Positions 45,286-53,460 of a stretch of DNA of 64,000 nucleotides are shown here, in pieces. The first letter of the stretch is position 1; every line of letters begins with the position of its first letter. The notes beneath the pieces were generated by a model. The model saw only the letters and a list, made by a program, of their open reading frames with translations. It had not been told where the DNA came from and did no database searches. A program made the position numbers and the translations under genes. Source of the DNA: Alloscardovia omnicolens DSM 21503 (lineage in GTDB: Bacteria; Actinomycetota; Actinomycetes; Actinomycetales; Bifidobacteriaceae); NCBI RefSeq assembly GCF_000420505.1, contig NZ_ATVB01000001.1:173731-237730 (forward strand), read 5' to 3'.

Positions 45286-46839
45286 ATGGACGACGCCATG
45301 AACGAAGAAGAATTACACGCATGGATGCTTGAGTCATTCGGTCCTTTCGAAGGCGAAATGGCATGGCAACAGTTCCACGAACTTCCTGAATATATGCGTG
45401 AACAGTTTCTCCAGCAAGGCAAACGAGGTCTGCCTAATCCTCACGAAGTGCAATCACTTATGCAGGCTTTTACAGAAAGCGGTATGAATAGTTTCACAGA
45501 CATCAAAAACACTCTTGATGCCGGCCCAATTAATCGTCGTTTAGCCAAGAATTTAGCTCAGCAACGTGCACGCGAAGGTGAACAGGTTACGCAGATTACC
45601 GCTGCTATGGCTCAAAAAGTGCGCATGGCTGCCTCAGAAACGAATTTGTGGCTCGATTCCGTCACTTCGCTAAACCCAACTACTGAAGCTATAAGCGTGT
45701 ATACCCGCAACGAGTGGGTTGAAGCAACATTGCCTGCTTGGATTGATTTTGCCACACCTGTGGCGACGGCAATGAATACCGCTTTATCCACTATTTTTGA
45801 AGAGCGTTTCGGTTCGGAGGGAATGGACGGAGAGGTTGCCGGTTTATTTGCTGGACCGGTTAATATTCCTCTGCCTGATGAGCTTAAAGATCCAGGCAAG
45901 CTGATGAGTGTTTTAGGTAACACGTCTTACGCCATGCAGTTCGGTTCTGCTGCAGGCTCGCTGTCTCGTGAAGTGCGCGGAACCTTTGACCAAGTTATTG
46001 CTCTCACATCTAATCCTGCCGGCGGTATTGTGTTAGAAAACGTGCAAGAATACGCCAAGAATCTCGATCTGGACGAGTCTGAGGTATTGAGCTACCTCAC
46101 CTTGGTAGAAAATACTCATGCTCGTTTATTTAACAGCGTGCCATGGCTTATGCCTCAGTTTAAGGCTTTGATTTCTAAGTATGCGCGGTCTATCAGCATT
46201 GATTTAGACGCTATGGAACAAGAGTTACGGGAAGCTCAGGCTATGAATCCTGAGTCTATTGCTGGTGCTGTTAATCTGAGCAAGGTGGGTATGAGCGATT
46301 CGCCAGAGCAACGCGAAGCACTGCAACGTTTGGAAACTCTGCTTGCTCTTGTTGAAGGCTGGGTTGATTGCATTGTTTGGCGCGCAGGTATTCCATATTT
46401 GCCGCATATTGAACAGTTGCGTGAGATGTTGCGTCGCGAGCGCGTAACTGGTGGAGTAGCTGCCCGCAGTTTTGAAGCTTTGGTTGGATTGCATTTACAT
46501 CCGAAGAAAATGCGTGAAGCAAGTGATATGTGGGATACGTTAACACTGGCGGAAGGTGTTGATGGTCGTGATGCTCGTTGGCAGCATCCAGATACTCTTC
46601 CTGTTTTAGCCGATGACGTGATGCGTGAACTCAAGGATAGTTCGTCAGCTTCTCCTCTTGATGACGAGATAGAGACCATGAGTTCTGAGCTTTTTGGGCA
46701 AGAAAAGAATGATGAGGGCACAGATTCTTCGCCTTCTACTCATCCTGTAGGCACGGCTTCTTCTATTGATTGGGATAGTGAGCTGAGCCAACTGTTAGAC
46801 GCGGAAAAACCTGAGGATGAAGACCCAGATAAAGACTAA
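45286..46839 (+). CDS. DUF2342 zinc-dependent metalloprotease-like protein
   Basis: 517-residue actinobacterial protein of the DUF2342 (F420-biosynthesis-associated/zincin) family. The zincin-like motif lies in LVENTHARLFNSVPWL (about 273-288), where the family usually has REAAHxRLF; the second signature ALVEGWVDCIV follows near residue 360. An N-terminal QQRAREGEQVTQ region and an acidic disordered tail complete it. F420 is not expected in this group, so the name should not be read as a function. It converges with the UvrD-like gene and their stop codons overlap by 4 bp. Confidence 0.85.
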   Translation: MDDAMNEEELHAWMLESFGPFEGEMAWQQFHELPEYMREQFLQQGKRGLPNPHEVQSLMQAFTESGMNSFTDIKNTLDAGPINRRLAKNLAQQRAREGEQVTQITAAMAQKVRMAASETNLWLDSVTSLNPTTEAISVYTRNEWVEATLPAWIDFATPVATAMNTALSTIFEERFGSEGMDGEVAGLFAGPVNIPLPDELKDPGKLMSVLGNTSYAMQFGSAAGSLSREVRGTFDQVIALTSNPAGGIVLENVQEYAKNLDLDESEVLSYLTLVENTHARLFNSVPWLMPQFKALISKYARSISIDLDAMEQELREAQAMNPESIAGAVNLSKVGMSDSPEQREALQRLETLLALVEGWVDCIVWRAGIPYLPHIEQLREMLRRERVTGGVAARSFEALVGLHLHPKKMREASDMWDTLTLAEGVDGRDARWQHPDTLPVLADDVMRELKDSSSASPLDDEIETMSSELFGQEKNDEGTDSSPSTHPVGTASSIDWDSELSQLLDAEKPEDEDPDKD

Positions 46840-48389
46840 GATTCCTTCTGTTTATTGTGTGCGTAACGAGCACGCCGTACAGCGTTATGTGCCTGCTGCA
46901 CAAAGCGACTAACAGTACGAGCTGCTCCTTGCCCGCCAGCAAAAGGATGCTGAGCTACACATAAATAGACTTGATGAATTCCTCGTGTGAGCGCCACATA
47001 GAAAATGCGGCGCTCTTCTTCTATTTGATCGCTGTCTGTAGCAGACTGAGCATCAGGTAAGAAAGGCAAATTTCCTTCATGACAGTCAGGAATAAAAACT
47101 GTATGCCATTCCAAACCCTTAGCAGCATGAATAGTTGATATAGTCACCGCAGGTTCAGTAGACTTTCCAGTCATAATGGCATCGTCATTGTCGAGCTTAA
47201 GATTCACGTTAAGCCCCTGCTCGCGGCAAATATGTGCCATATCTCGAGCACGTGCGCGCGTTCTCGTCAAAATAGCCATATCTTCAATCTGCGTTCCTCG
47301 CGCTACATGCCATTGAATACGCGATGCAATACCGGCTAGCTCTTCTTCATCGCTGTTAAAACGTGCTACGTTCACGCGCGGACCAGGCTCATTCATTGTT
47401 TTTAGCTCAATATAATCATCGCTATCAGCACAGTCAGCGAGAACGGCATTCGCATAATCTACTATATTGGCGCTGGAGCGGTAATCCATATTCAAAGAAA
47501 TATCTTGAGCAATAGGCGCAAATTCATTCGCAAAATTAAGCAGATAATAACTACTTGCTCCTACGTACGAGTAAATCGTCTGTGCTGGATCTCCTACTAC
47601 GCAAATATCTCGGTTTTTTCCCAGCCATAAATCAAGTACCCGATGCTGCAGGGCAGACACATCCTGATACTCATCAATAGTTATGTGACGCATATTGAGA
47701 CGAAAATCTTCTGCTAAATCCTCATACTCTTCAAAAATATGAGACAGCAGCAGTAAAGAATCATCGAAGTCAATCACATTATGACGCTGTTTTTCTTTCT
47801 CAAACTCTCGCGCAATCTCTACTATCTGACCTGGCTCAGCATCAAGCGGCAAACGATGATGTATAGCACTGACCACACGCTCATAATCTGCATATGGAAT
47901 AAGGTTCACCTTCATCCACGATAACTCTTGCACAATAGAACGCACCTCTGCGCTCGTGTAATCATCGAAGTTCAACACATGAGACATAGCTTTATGCGCG
48001 TAGGAATCCATATCGCTGGAAATTTCTGGCGAATCACGATGAGCCAAAATAAGCCAAGCTCTACGCAGCTGCGAGTATGCGGCGGAATGGAAAGTGCTCG
48101 TGTGCACGTTATGAACGCCGAGGCTCGCTAAACGGTTTTTCATCTCACTTGCCGCTTTATTCGTATACGTAACGGCGAGCGTACACTGTGGATCCCACTG
48201 ACCACTGGCACACGCATACGCAATACGACGAGTAATAGTACGAGTTTTGCCAGCACCTGCTCCAGCAATAATGCGCACAGGACCAGTCAGCGCTTGTACT
48301 GCGCGCTGCTGGTTCTCATCAAGACCATCGAGAATAGCTGAATAATCGGTGGTCATAGAACTGCTCGAAACTGTGCTAGAGGTGGTCAT
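46836..48389 (-). CDS. UvrD/PcrA-like superfamily 1 DNA helicase (UvrD2-like)
   Basis: 517-residue SF1A helicase, shorter than full UvrD (about 700-750) and than mycobacterial UvrD2, with no HRDC or C-terminal extension. Walker A is GAGAGKTRT (about 45), Walker B TIDEYQDV; VVGDPAQTIYSY, TISTIHAAKGLEWHTVF and YVALTRGIHQVYL are motifs III-VI. The start at ATG 48389 has no ribosome site; TACCAT ends eight bases upstream, again a leaderless layout. It is divergent from the kinase-like gene with only 48 bp between the starts. A role in DNA repair is likely. Confidence 0.88.
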   Translation of the reverse strand: MTTSSTVSSSSMTTDYSAILDGLDENQQRAVQALTGPVRIIAGAGAGKTRTITRRIAYACASGQWDPQCTLAVTYTNKAASEMKNRLASLGVHNVHTSTFHSAAYSQLRRAWLILAHRDSPEISSDMDSYAHKAMSHVLNFDDYTSAEVRSIVQELSWMKVNLIPYADYERVVSAIHHRLPLDAEPGQIVEIAREFEKEKQRHNVIDFDDSLLLLSHIFEEYEDLAEDFRLNMRHITIDEYQDVSALQHRVLDLWLGKNRDICVVGDPAQTIYSYVGASSYYLLNFANEFAPIAQDISLNMDYRSSANIVDYANAVLADCADSDDYIELKTMNEPGPRVNVARFNSDEEELAGIASRIQWHVARGTQIEDMAILTRTRARARDMAHICREQGLNVNLKLDNDDAIMTGKSTEPAVTISTIHAAKGLEWHTVFIPDCHEGNLPFLPDAQSATDSDQIEEERRIFYVALTRGIHQVYLCVAQHPFAGGQGAARTVSRFVQQAHNAVRRARYAHNKQKES

Positions 48390-48421
48390 ACACACCAATG
48401 GTACACAACTTATGTGCTGTG

Positions 48422-48427
48422 TATTAT
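48422..48427 (+). promoter_or_regulatory. Candidate -10 box for the kinase-like gene
   Basis: TATTAT, ten bases before the GTG at 48438, in a 48-bp divergent interval without a ribosome site. Confidence 0.45.
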
Positions 48428-48437
48428 TCTTGACAGT

Positions 48438-50087
48438 GTGAGTCAACGTTCAGTATTTGAAATAGCAGCCCTTGCGTCCGCAGCCATGCCGGAGCTTTCA
48501 GTCGCTACTACGCGCGGTTCTGAGCAGTTCTTTATGAGCGGAGAGAAGAAAGATATTACCACCGCGGTTATTACCAGCGTCGAAGGCGTTGAATATGACG
48601 TCAGCGTGTCTTCAAGTGATGAAGGTAAAAGCATTCTCAAAGACCGCGCTAAAGCCGCGTATGTGCTATCTCATTCGAAAACTGCTGTTGGTTTGAGCTT
48701 TGCTTTAGAAAGTTATACTTTGTTTGTGCCGGGAGAAGGTGCAGATAGCTCAACAGGAACGAATGCTGTATACATAACGCCACATATTGATGGTGATGCT
48801 GTTGCATTGAAAAATCTCACCTCTGAACAGTGCGCTGCCGCTGGTACTGCTATTGCTGCTATTCACCGATTACGTGGCGGATTCCTGCACGCTGCAAAAT
48901 ACCGTTCTTATACTGCTGAAAGTATTCAAAAACAGTTAACAGGATGGATGCACAGCTTAGAGTCAGCAGGTCATATTCCTTCAGAAATTATTCATAACTG
49001 GAAAAATATTATTGCTACTGAAGGTTTATGGAACTTTACGTGCTGCCCTGTGCATGGAGGTTTCCATAACGGCGATTTGATTTTTATGTCTGACTCTGTG
49101 AACGCTCTTCGTCACTGGGAAAACATGCAGATTAGCGATCCTGCCCGCGATTTAGCATGGATTTACACACACTTGAATAAGGCTCACCGCGATTCCTTTA
49201 TTGCAGCCTACAGCCGCGTTATGGGTAACCGCTTAGACAATATGATTTGGTTGCGTGCTGGTTTATGGACTCAGATGGAACAAGTGGGCGAATATATGCG
49301 CGCTTTGACTCAGGCGGATACAGCGAAAATCCTTGCCTTTAAGTCTCAAGTAAATTCTTTGGCTCATCAGATTGCTCGTAATAATCCAAAGCGTCAACCT
49401 ATTGAGAAGAAAACAACGCTGACCGTGGGCGATTTATTAGAAAATCCTCAAGCAGCGCAAGGCAAAGCAGAAACTCGCGTTAAGGGTGGAGCATCACGAA
49501 AACCTGCAGGTCAGACTCGTTTTATAGCTGATTCTGGTATGCGTTCAGGCGATATTGCTCAAGCACCTCAGCGCGCAGAAATGAGTTCTGATTCAACCGA
49601 TAACGCAGTGAATCTACATGCTTCTCAATCTCAAGCTGCTCCCCTACCTCCGCAGTCTGCTGCTCAATCTCCACGTAAAAACTGGAACGTTACCCCAAGA
49701 CAATCGGAAAACTTTAGCTATTCTTCAGACAATCAGCATCGCATCAACGCGCAAGACGTGGCAGATAGTTTAGAAGCTCCCGTTGTATCGAATGTTTCTC
49801 CAGAAGTAGAAGAACATTTAAATAGCGCAACGATTGCTATGCAATCTCAGTCCGCCGCTGCCGCAGCTCAGCATGCTCAGGAAGGTTTAACATATACTTC
49901 CCAACGTAGCTATATGGCTGTGAATTCTATGGGATTCGTTATGGATAGTTCGCACTCAACGAACGTCAACGACGAGGAGGACGACAGCGGCTCTGGCGAG
50001 TCTGAAATTATTCAGGACGATATTGAGACGACGGTCTTCGCTGCCCAAGAAAATACGGATGGCGACTCTGATCAGCAGGTAGACTAA
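48438..50087 (+). CDS. Phosphotransferase-fold protein with degenerate kinase motifs
   Basis: About 549 residues: an APH/phosphotransferase-like domain (about 1-320) and a long Gln/Ser/Ala-rich disordered C-terminus. The fold is recognised from AIHRLRGGF, CPVHGGFHNGDLIFM (about 204-218) and HWENMQISDPARDLAWIY. In active kinases these read HGDxxxxN and DWExxxxGDPxxDLA; here the catalytic Asp of HGD is Gly and the metal Asp of DWE is His (H226), so it may be inactive. GTG 48438 is used if leaderless; an in-frame ATG at 48414 is the alternative. The same gene beside a UvrD-like helicase is common in actinobacteria. Function unknown. Confidence 0.75.
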   Translation: MSQRSVFEIAALASAAMPELSVATTRGSEQFFMSGEKKDITTAVITSVEGVEYDVSVSSSDEGKSILKDRAKAAYVLSHSKTAVGLSFALESYTLFVPGEGADSSTGTNAVYITPHIDGDAVALKNLTSEQCAAAGTAIAAIHRLRGGFLHAAKYRSYTAESIQKQLTGWMHSLESAGHIPSEIIHNWKNIIATEGLWNFTCCPVHGGFHNGDLIFMSDSVNALRHWENMQISDPARDLAWIYTHLNKAHRDSFIAAYSRVMGNRLDNMIWLRAGLWTQMEQVGEYMRALTQADTAKILAFKSQVNSLAHQIARNNPKRQPIEKKTTLTVGDLLENPQAAQGKAETRVKGGASRKPAGQTRFIADSGMRSGDIAQAPQRAEMSSDSTDNAVNLHASQSQAAPLPPQSAAQSPRKNWNVTPRQSENFSYSSDNQHRINAQDVADSLEAPVVSNVSPEVEEHLNSATIAMQSQSAAAAAQHAQEGLTYTSQRSYMAVNSMGFVMDSSHSTNVNDEEDDSGSGESEIIQDDIETTVFAAQENTDGDSDQQVD

Positions 50088-50125
50088 GGGATTATTAAAA
50101 GTATTACGGCTATTAAAGGAGAAAT

Positions 50126-50350
50126 ATGCTGGTAGAAATTGGTGTACAGAACGTAGCTAAGGCTTTGACTTTCCAAAGCAATGAATCTGCTGACGAAGTA
50201 AACGCTCAGGTTGAAGCAGCAGTGAACAATAACACTACTTTGAAGTTAACTGATGAAAAAGGTCGCACTTACGTTGTTCCACGCGAAAATCTTGCTTATG
50301 TGGTTGTGGGTTCTGAAGCTTCTCACCCAGTAGGTTTCGGCGCTCTGTAA
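50126..50350 (+). CDS. DUF3107 protein
   Basis: 74-residue actinobacterial protein of unknown function. The family pattern is clear: MLVEIGVQNVAKALTF at the start, then EVNAQVEAAV, a TLKLTDEKGRTYVVP strand pair and the ending SHPVGFGAL. AAAGGAG lies six bases upstream of the ATG. It follows the kinase-like gene by 38 bp and may be co-transcribed; a hairpin ends it. Confidence 0.92.
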   Translation: MLVEIGVQNVAKALTFQSNESADEVNAQVEAAVNNNTTLKLTDEKGRTYVVPRENLAYVVVGSEASHPVGFGAL

Positions 50351-50361
50351 AGAAGGCTTAT

Positions 50362-50417
50362 AAGTGGGCATTCTTTTAAAGAATCACACAGTTGATTGTT
50401 TATGGGAATGCCCGCTT
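50362..50417 (+). terminator. Hairpin after DUF3107
   Basis: Arms AAGTGGGCATTC (50362-50373) and GAATGCCCGCTT (50406-50417) separated by 32 bases, followed by TAGTATTCT. Probably the terminator of the DUF3107 unit. Confidence 0.65.
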
Positions 50418-50689
50418 TAGTATTCTCTGCGATGGATTCGAGGTGCATCAGGGGTTTTGCGTGTAAGTGGCTGAAAACAGAAGGCGAGGTATGTTGGCTC
50501 TTGAGTGAGCAGTTCGTGAATCGTGGCTCGCTATAGCACTCTACGATTCGCTTATTATCGAAGACTGAAATTATCTCGAAATAGACGTGAGCATTGTCAG
50601 CGCTAGCGACTTTCAGGGACACATGAGAGCTGATATCATATGAAAAAGGAATGATGCGTGCTGGGTCTTGCCCCGAGGCATTTGCCTTG

Positions 50690-50790
50690 TTATTCATCGT
50701 TGTGACAAAACTCAGCTTCAGCTTCTAGCGGGGTGCGACATCCGAGATTCTCGTGGAGCTGTGAATCATTCCACAACGACCCCATGGGGA
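50690..50790 (-). pseudogene. C-terminal remnant of an IS3-type transposase
   Basis: A minus-strand frame of about 30 codons ends at 50690 and reads SLWNDSQLHENLGCRTPLE then AEAEFCH, matching the closing WYN-R-LH-LGYRTPAEFEA pattern of actinobacterial IS3-group transposases. The frame is closed by a stop about 36 codons upstream and nothing earlier is recognisable, so only the 3' tail survives. Confidence 0.6.
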
Positions 50791-50980
50791 TGTCACTTTT
50801 TCAACCTCAATAACATTATTCCCGTGAACGGGAGAACAAGTTCTTTCTTATACGGATTCATTAGGTTATTAAGACAAAACTAAGCCAATGTTTAAAAATA
50901 GCAAACACACCAATCCTTTTGGATTTACACGTCTACGAGTATATAATTCGCTTACAAAATGGACTGGGAGTGCTCGGTCG

Positions 50981-51006
50981 GCGGTAGGAGCTCAACCCCC
51001 TACCGC
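50981..51006 (-). ncRNA. Hairpin beside the DUF3800 remnant, possible DUF3800-type RNA
   Basis: Perfect 8-bp stem (GCGGTAGG 50981-50988, CCTACCGC 50999-51006) with an AGCTCAACCC loop, starting 8 bp after the original DUF3800 stop, flanked by GC-rich GACTGGGAGTGCTCGGTC. Structured RNAs linked to DUF3800 genes have been reported from comparative genomics; whether this is one needs a covariance-model search. It could also be a plain terminator. Confidence 0.45.
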
Positions 51007-51210
51007 TTCTTCTTTATTCCGGATAGATTTTGATCTCATAACCCCTCGTATTTTCTCTCGTGAGCCACGGCGAATTTTCGGTTTCAAAATCTGGTATGAC
51101 CTATCCATGCTGTTAGGATGTAGATATTTATTGCCAATTGGTCGAGCTATTAAATCAGCAAATTGTAGACCTGCAAGGTTTGCTTTCTTGTCTGCACAGT
51201 GGAATTTAAT

Positions 51211-51567
51211 GGTCCTTCGGTTTTTAGCGGGGTTTGTAGGTTGCAGGTGTGTGACTAGCGGCTGTTCGGCACAATCAGGCTTCACACTGCGTTAAAATCG
51301 GGGGGCTATTGTTCTGACGCATTCTGCTTACCCGATTCATACACCTGTTATGCTAGTTTTAATGGGCAAAAATGGCTTCAAAACTGGCATATCGGTTGCG
51401 CGTATCGACTTTACTCACGAATAGGGTTATTCATGCATGAAGACAAAAGAAAATGCGCCAAAACACATTCACACTGCAGCGATGTCTTAACACTTGACAG
51501 CCGGAGGAATCAACTGGAACCTACTGGGCAACATCTTCTGCTCAACACCGCTAAAAACAGAAGAGCC
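51211..51567. mobile_element. 357-bp MITE with ISL3-like ends
   Basis: Terminal inverted repeats GGTCCTTCGGTTTTTAGCGG (51211-51230) and, inverted, GGCTCTTCTGTTTTTAGCGG (51548-51567). Eight-base target duplications AATTTAAT (51203-51210) and AATTTAAG (51568-51575) differ in one base. GG-starting ends with CTTC and 8-bp AT-rich duplications are typical of the ISL3 family. No transposase is encoded, so it needed one in trans. It carries the second copy of the palindromic repeat. Confidence 0.82.
51322..51415. repeat. REP-like imperfect palindrome, copy 2
   Basis: Related over about 90 bp to 13873-13967, including ATTCT-CTTA at the left, the ATGCTAGTTTTAATG arm, CAAAAATGGCTTCA in the loop and the TGGCATA right arm. 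It lies inside the MITE. Confidence 0.7.
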
Positions 51568-51876
51568 AATTTAAGCATTCCTTTTATGCCATCTAGTCCA
51601 GAGGAGTTGATGATATTATCAAACTCAGTACGGAGTAGCGCGTTTTCCTTTTCACCTCGTGCTTCAAAGACTATAGGAATTGTTTTCTCTTTTGTTCTTT
51701 GTCTTGCATATCATAGAAGGCGCATTCAATACCGTATTGAACGGCTAAGGCATATACGTTTCGCGTATGTCTTACTGAAAACCGTGCAATCTCTCGCATC
51801 AACACAAAAGCCCCATAATCCCCAGCAGATTCAACAACCGTCCAGCTACCGCGTCACCAGCGAAGACAGAACACAA

Positions 51877-52809
51877 CTACTGAATCACGCGAATACGTCC
51901 TCTCCGAATAATTTCACGAACGGTATCGTCATCGGTCAAGTTCTCGCCAAGAAGATTTGGTTTACCGGCACCATGCCAATCAGATCCACCAGTTGTGAGC
52001 AAATCTAAGCGATCCGCCAACCTCAACAAGCGCTCTTGCTGTTCTGGTGGATTATCCCGATGGAAAACCTCCAAACCGTCCAAACCGCAGTCACGAACAA
52101 AGAACTCTATGTCGGCATCTGTCAGCAAATTCTTATTGCGCGTAGGCGCAGCACAATGCGCAAGAACCACAACACCACCAGCATTTTTCAATGCTGTAAC
52201 TACCTGCGAAACGCGGGGAGATAAAACTGGAATATAGTATGGGCTCTTCGCAGAAATCACACCATTAAAAGCATCCGTTCGTGTTTCATAAACACCAGCA
52301 GCAACCAGTGCGTCAGCAATATGCGGTCGACCAATCGTTGTTGCATCTCCCCCATGCACTTGTTCCAAAACGAGATTCCATGAAATCGGATAATCTTTCT
52401 CCAAGGCTTCAACCATCTGCCGTGCGCGCTGAGTACGACGTTCACGCATTTCTGCATACAAATCCAACACGTTATGATCTTCGCAGTCATATAAATATGC
52501 CAAAACATGCACACTGACTCGTCCATGGTCGTGTTGAGCAGTAATTTCAGTACCCCGAATAAGAGGAAAATGAAGATTTAAAGCTACCTGCTTAGCCTCA
52601 CCCCATCCGGCTATAGTATCGTGATCACTAATTGCAACGCCATGGAGACCTTTCTCATAAGCCATGCGAATAAGCTGCGTAGGCGAATAGGTGCCGTCAG
52701 AAAAAACCGTATGACAATGCAAGTCCCAGCCACTACTCGCTGGCTTGTGCCCATCATTGTGTTCAGCGTTGTGCTCAGCGTTGTGCTCAAGATTGTGTGA
52801 ACCCGTCAT
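51877..52809 (-). CDS. PHP-domain phosphoesterase (RNase AM/TrpH-like)
   Basis: 310-residue metal-dependent phosphoesterase of the COG0613 type, whose members act as 3',5'-nucleoside bisphosphate phosphatase or 5'-3' exonuclease on short RNA. PHP motifs: DLHCHTVFSDGTYSP, VAISDHDTIAGW, HCAAPTRNKN and TTGGSDWHGAGKPN. A 12-residue insertion-like N-terminus reads NLEHNAEHNAEHN, from a tandem 12-bp repeat. ATG 52809; GATGGAAC upstream is a weak site. It is divergent from the VKOR gene. Confidence 0.9.
   Translation of the reverse strand: MTGSHNLEHNAEHNAEHNDGHKPASSGWDLHCHTVFSDGTYSPTQLIRMAYEKGLHGVAISDHDTIAGWGEAKQVALNLHFPLIRGTEITAQHDHGRVSVHVLAYLYDCEDHNVLDLYAEMRERRTQRARQMVEALEKDYPISWNLVLEQVHGGDATTIGRPHIADALVAAGVYETRTDAFNGVISAKSPYYIPVLSPRVSQVVTALKNAGGVVVLAHCAAPTRNKNLLTDADIEFFVRDCGLDGLEVFHRDNPPEQQERLLRLADRLDLLTTGGSDWHGAGKPNLLGENLTDDDTVREIIRRGRIRVIQ
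52760..52797 (-). repeat. Tandem 12-bp repeat in the PHP gene start
   Basis: About three copies of CAGCGTTGTGCT (plus-strand form) encode the EHNA-type residues 8-18 of the PHP protein. Confidence 0.6.
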
Positions 52810-52847
52810 AGTTCCATCGTAAACTGAGCCATAAAGAAAGGCATAAT

Positions 52848-53459
52848 ATGAAACTCACTGGTTGGCGTCATACCACATCGTGGACATATCTGGTCATGCT
52901 TATTGCTTCAGCTTCAGCTCTCCTCGTTTCCTTCGTGCTGAGCGCGGAAACACTGCAATTGGCACGTCATCCCGGCGCTGCTTTAGCCTGCGATGTTAAT
53001 TCAGTTATCTCTTGTTCAACTGTTGCTAATTCCTGGCAATCAGAGTTTATTCGCGTTGGAGCTTTGAGCTTTCCGAACGCCTTCTTTGGTATTGCTGCCG
53101 AATCGGTCTTCGTTACCGTGGCAGTTATGGGCTTAGTTCGCATCACTTTCCCTCGCTGGTTTGCTGTGGCTGCATGGGCGGGAAATCTGTTAGCTGTTCT
53201 CTACGCTGTATGGCTGTTTACCCAGTCTGTGTTTGTTATTCAGGCATTATGCCCATTGTGCTTAGGTCTGCTAGCTTCAAGCTTGCTGCAGTTTATGGCA
53301 GCCTCGCATGCAACTTTTGCTGTTCAAGAGATACCTCGCAAGAATAAGGCTGTGCACATGTATTATCATCTGAATATTGATTTGCTTGTTGATCTGCTTA
53401 TTTTTGCGCTTTTCGCAGGCATTATTTTCGTCAAGTATGGCGCTGCTTTGTTGGGATAA
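52848..53459 (+). CDS. Vitamin K epoxide reductase (VKOR) family protein
   Basis: 203-residue membrane protein with about four to five hydrophobic segments. The loop Cys pair C48 and C56 (ACDVNSVISCSTV) and the active-site CxxC (C135-C138 in ALCPLCLG) are the full VKOR set. In actinobacteria VKOR replaces DsbB, re-oxidising a DsbA-like oxidase with quinone, so it supports disulfide formation outside the membrane. No DsbA is adjacent. AAAGG precedes the ATG. Confidence 0.95.
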   Translation: MKLTGWRHTTSWTYLVMLIASASALLVSFVLSAETLQLARHPGAALACDVNSVISCSTVANSWQSEFIRVGALSFPNAFFGIAAESVFVTVAVMGLVRITFPRWFAVAAWAGNLLAVLYAVWLFTQSVFVIQALCPLCLGLLASSLLQFMAASHATFAVQEIPRKNKAVHMYYHLNIDLLVDLLIFALFAGIIFVKYGAALLG

Positions 53460-53460
53460 G

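Larger units (their letters stand above)
51014..51790 (-). pseudogene. DUF3800 gene, 5'-truncated, frameshifted and interrupted
   Basis: Three minus-strand pieces match DUF3800. The first (to about 51695) reads NVYALAVQYGIECAFYDMQD; the second (51695-51568) KTIPIVFEARGEKENALL and TEFDNIINS; the third (51210-51014) CADKKANLAGLQFADLIARP then IGNKYLHPN. Pieces 1 and 2 differ by a one-base shift near 51680-51695. Between 2 and 3 lies a 357-bp MITE; without it and one target-site copy the frame joins as GMLKFHCADKK. A second shift at 51042-51045 (GGGG run) hides the true end GYEIKIYPE. The N-terminal third is missing before the PHP gene. DUF3800 proteins are RNase H-fold candidates often in defence or mobile contexts. 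Confidence 0.8.
50351..51876. other. Degenerate region of decayed mobile and accessory genes
   Basis: About 1.5 kb without an intact gene. It contains an IS3-type transposase tail (50690-50790), a hairpin (50981-51006), the remains of a DUF3800 gene (51014-51790) and a MITE inside it (51211-51567). Open frames here on the plus strand (50888-51295, 51433-52008) are antisense to these remnants and are not genes. Confidence 0.75.

Noticed and set aside
50888..51295. Plus-strand frame of 135 codons
   Set aside because: Antisense to the DUF3800 remnant and the MITE edge; no similarity to anything recognised.
51433..52008. Plus-strand frame of 191 codons
   Set aside because: Crosses the MITE boundary, the DUF3800 remnant and the end of the PHP gene in antisense.
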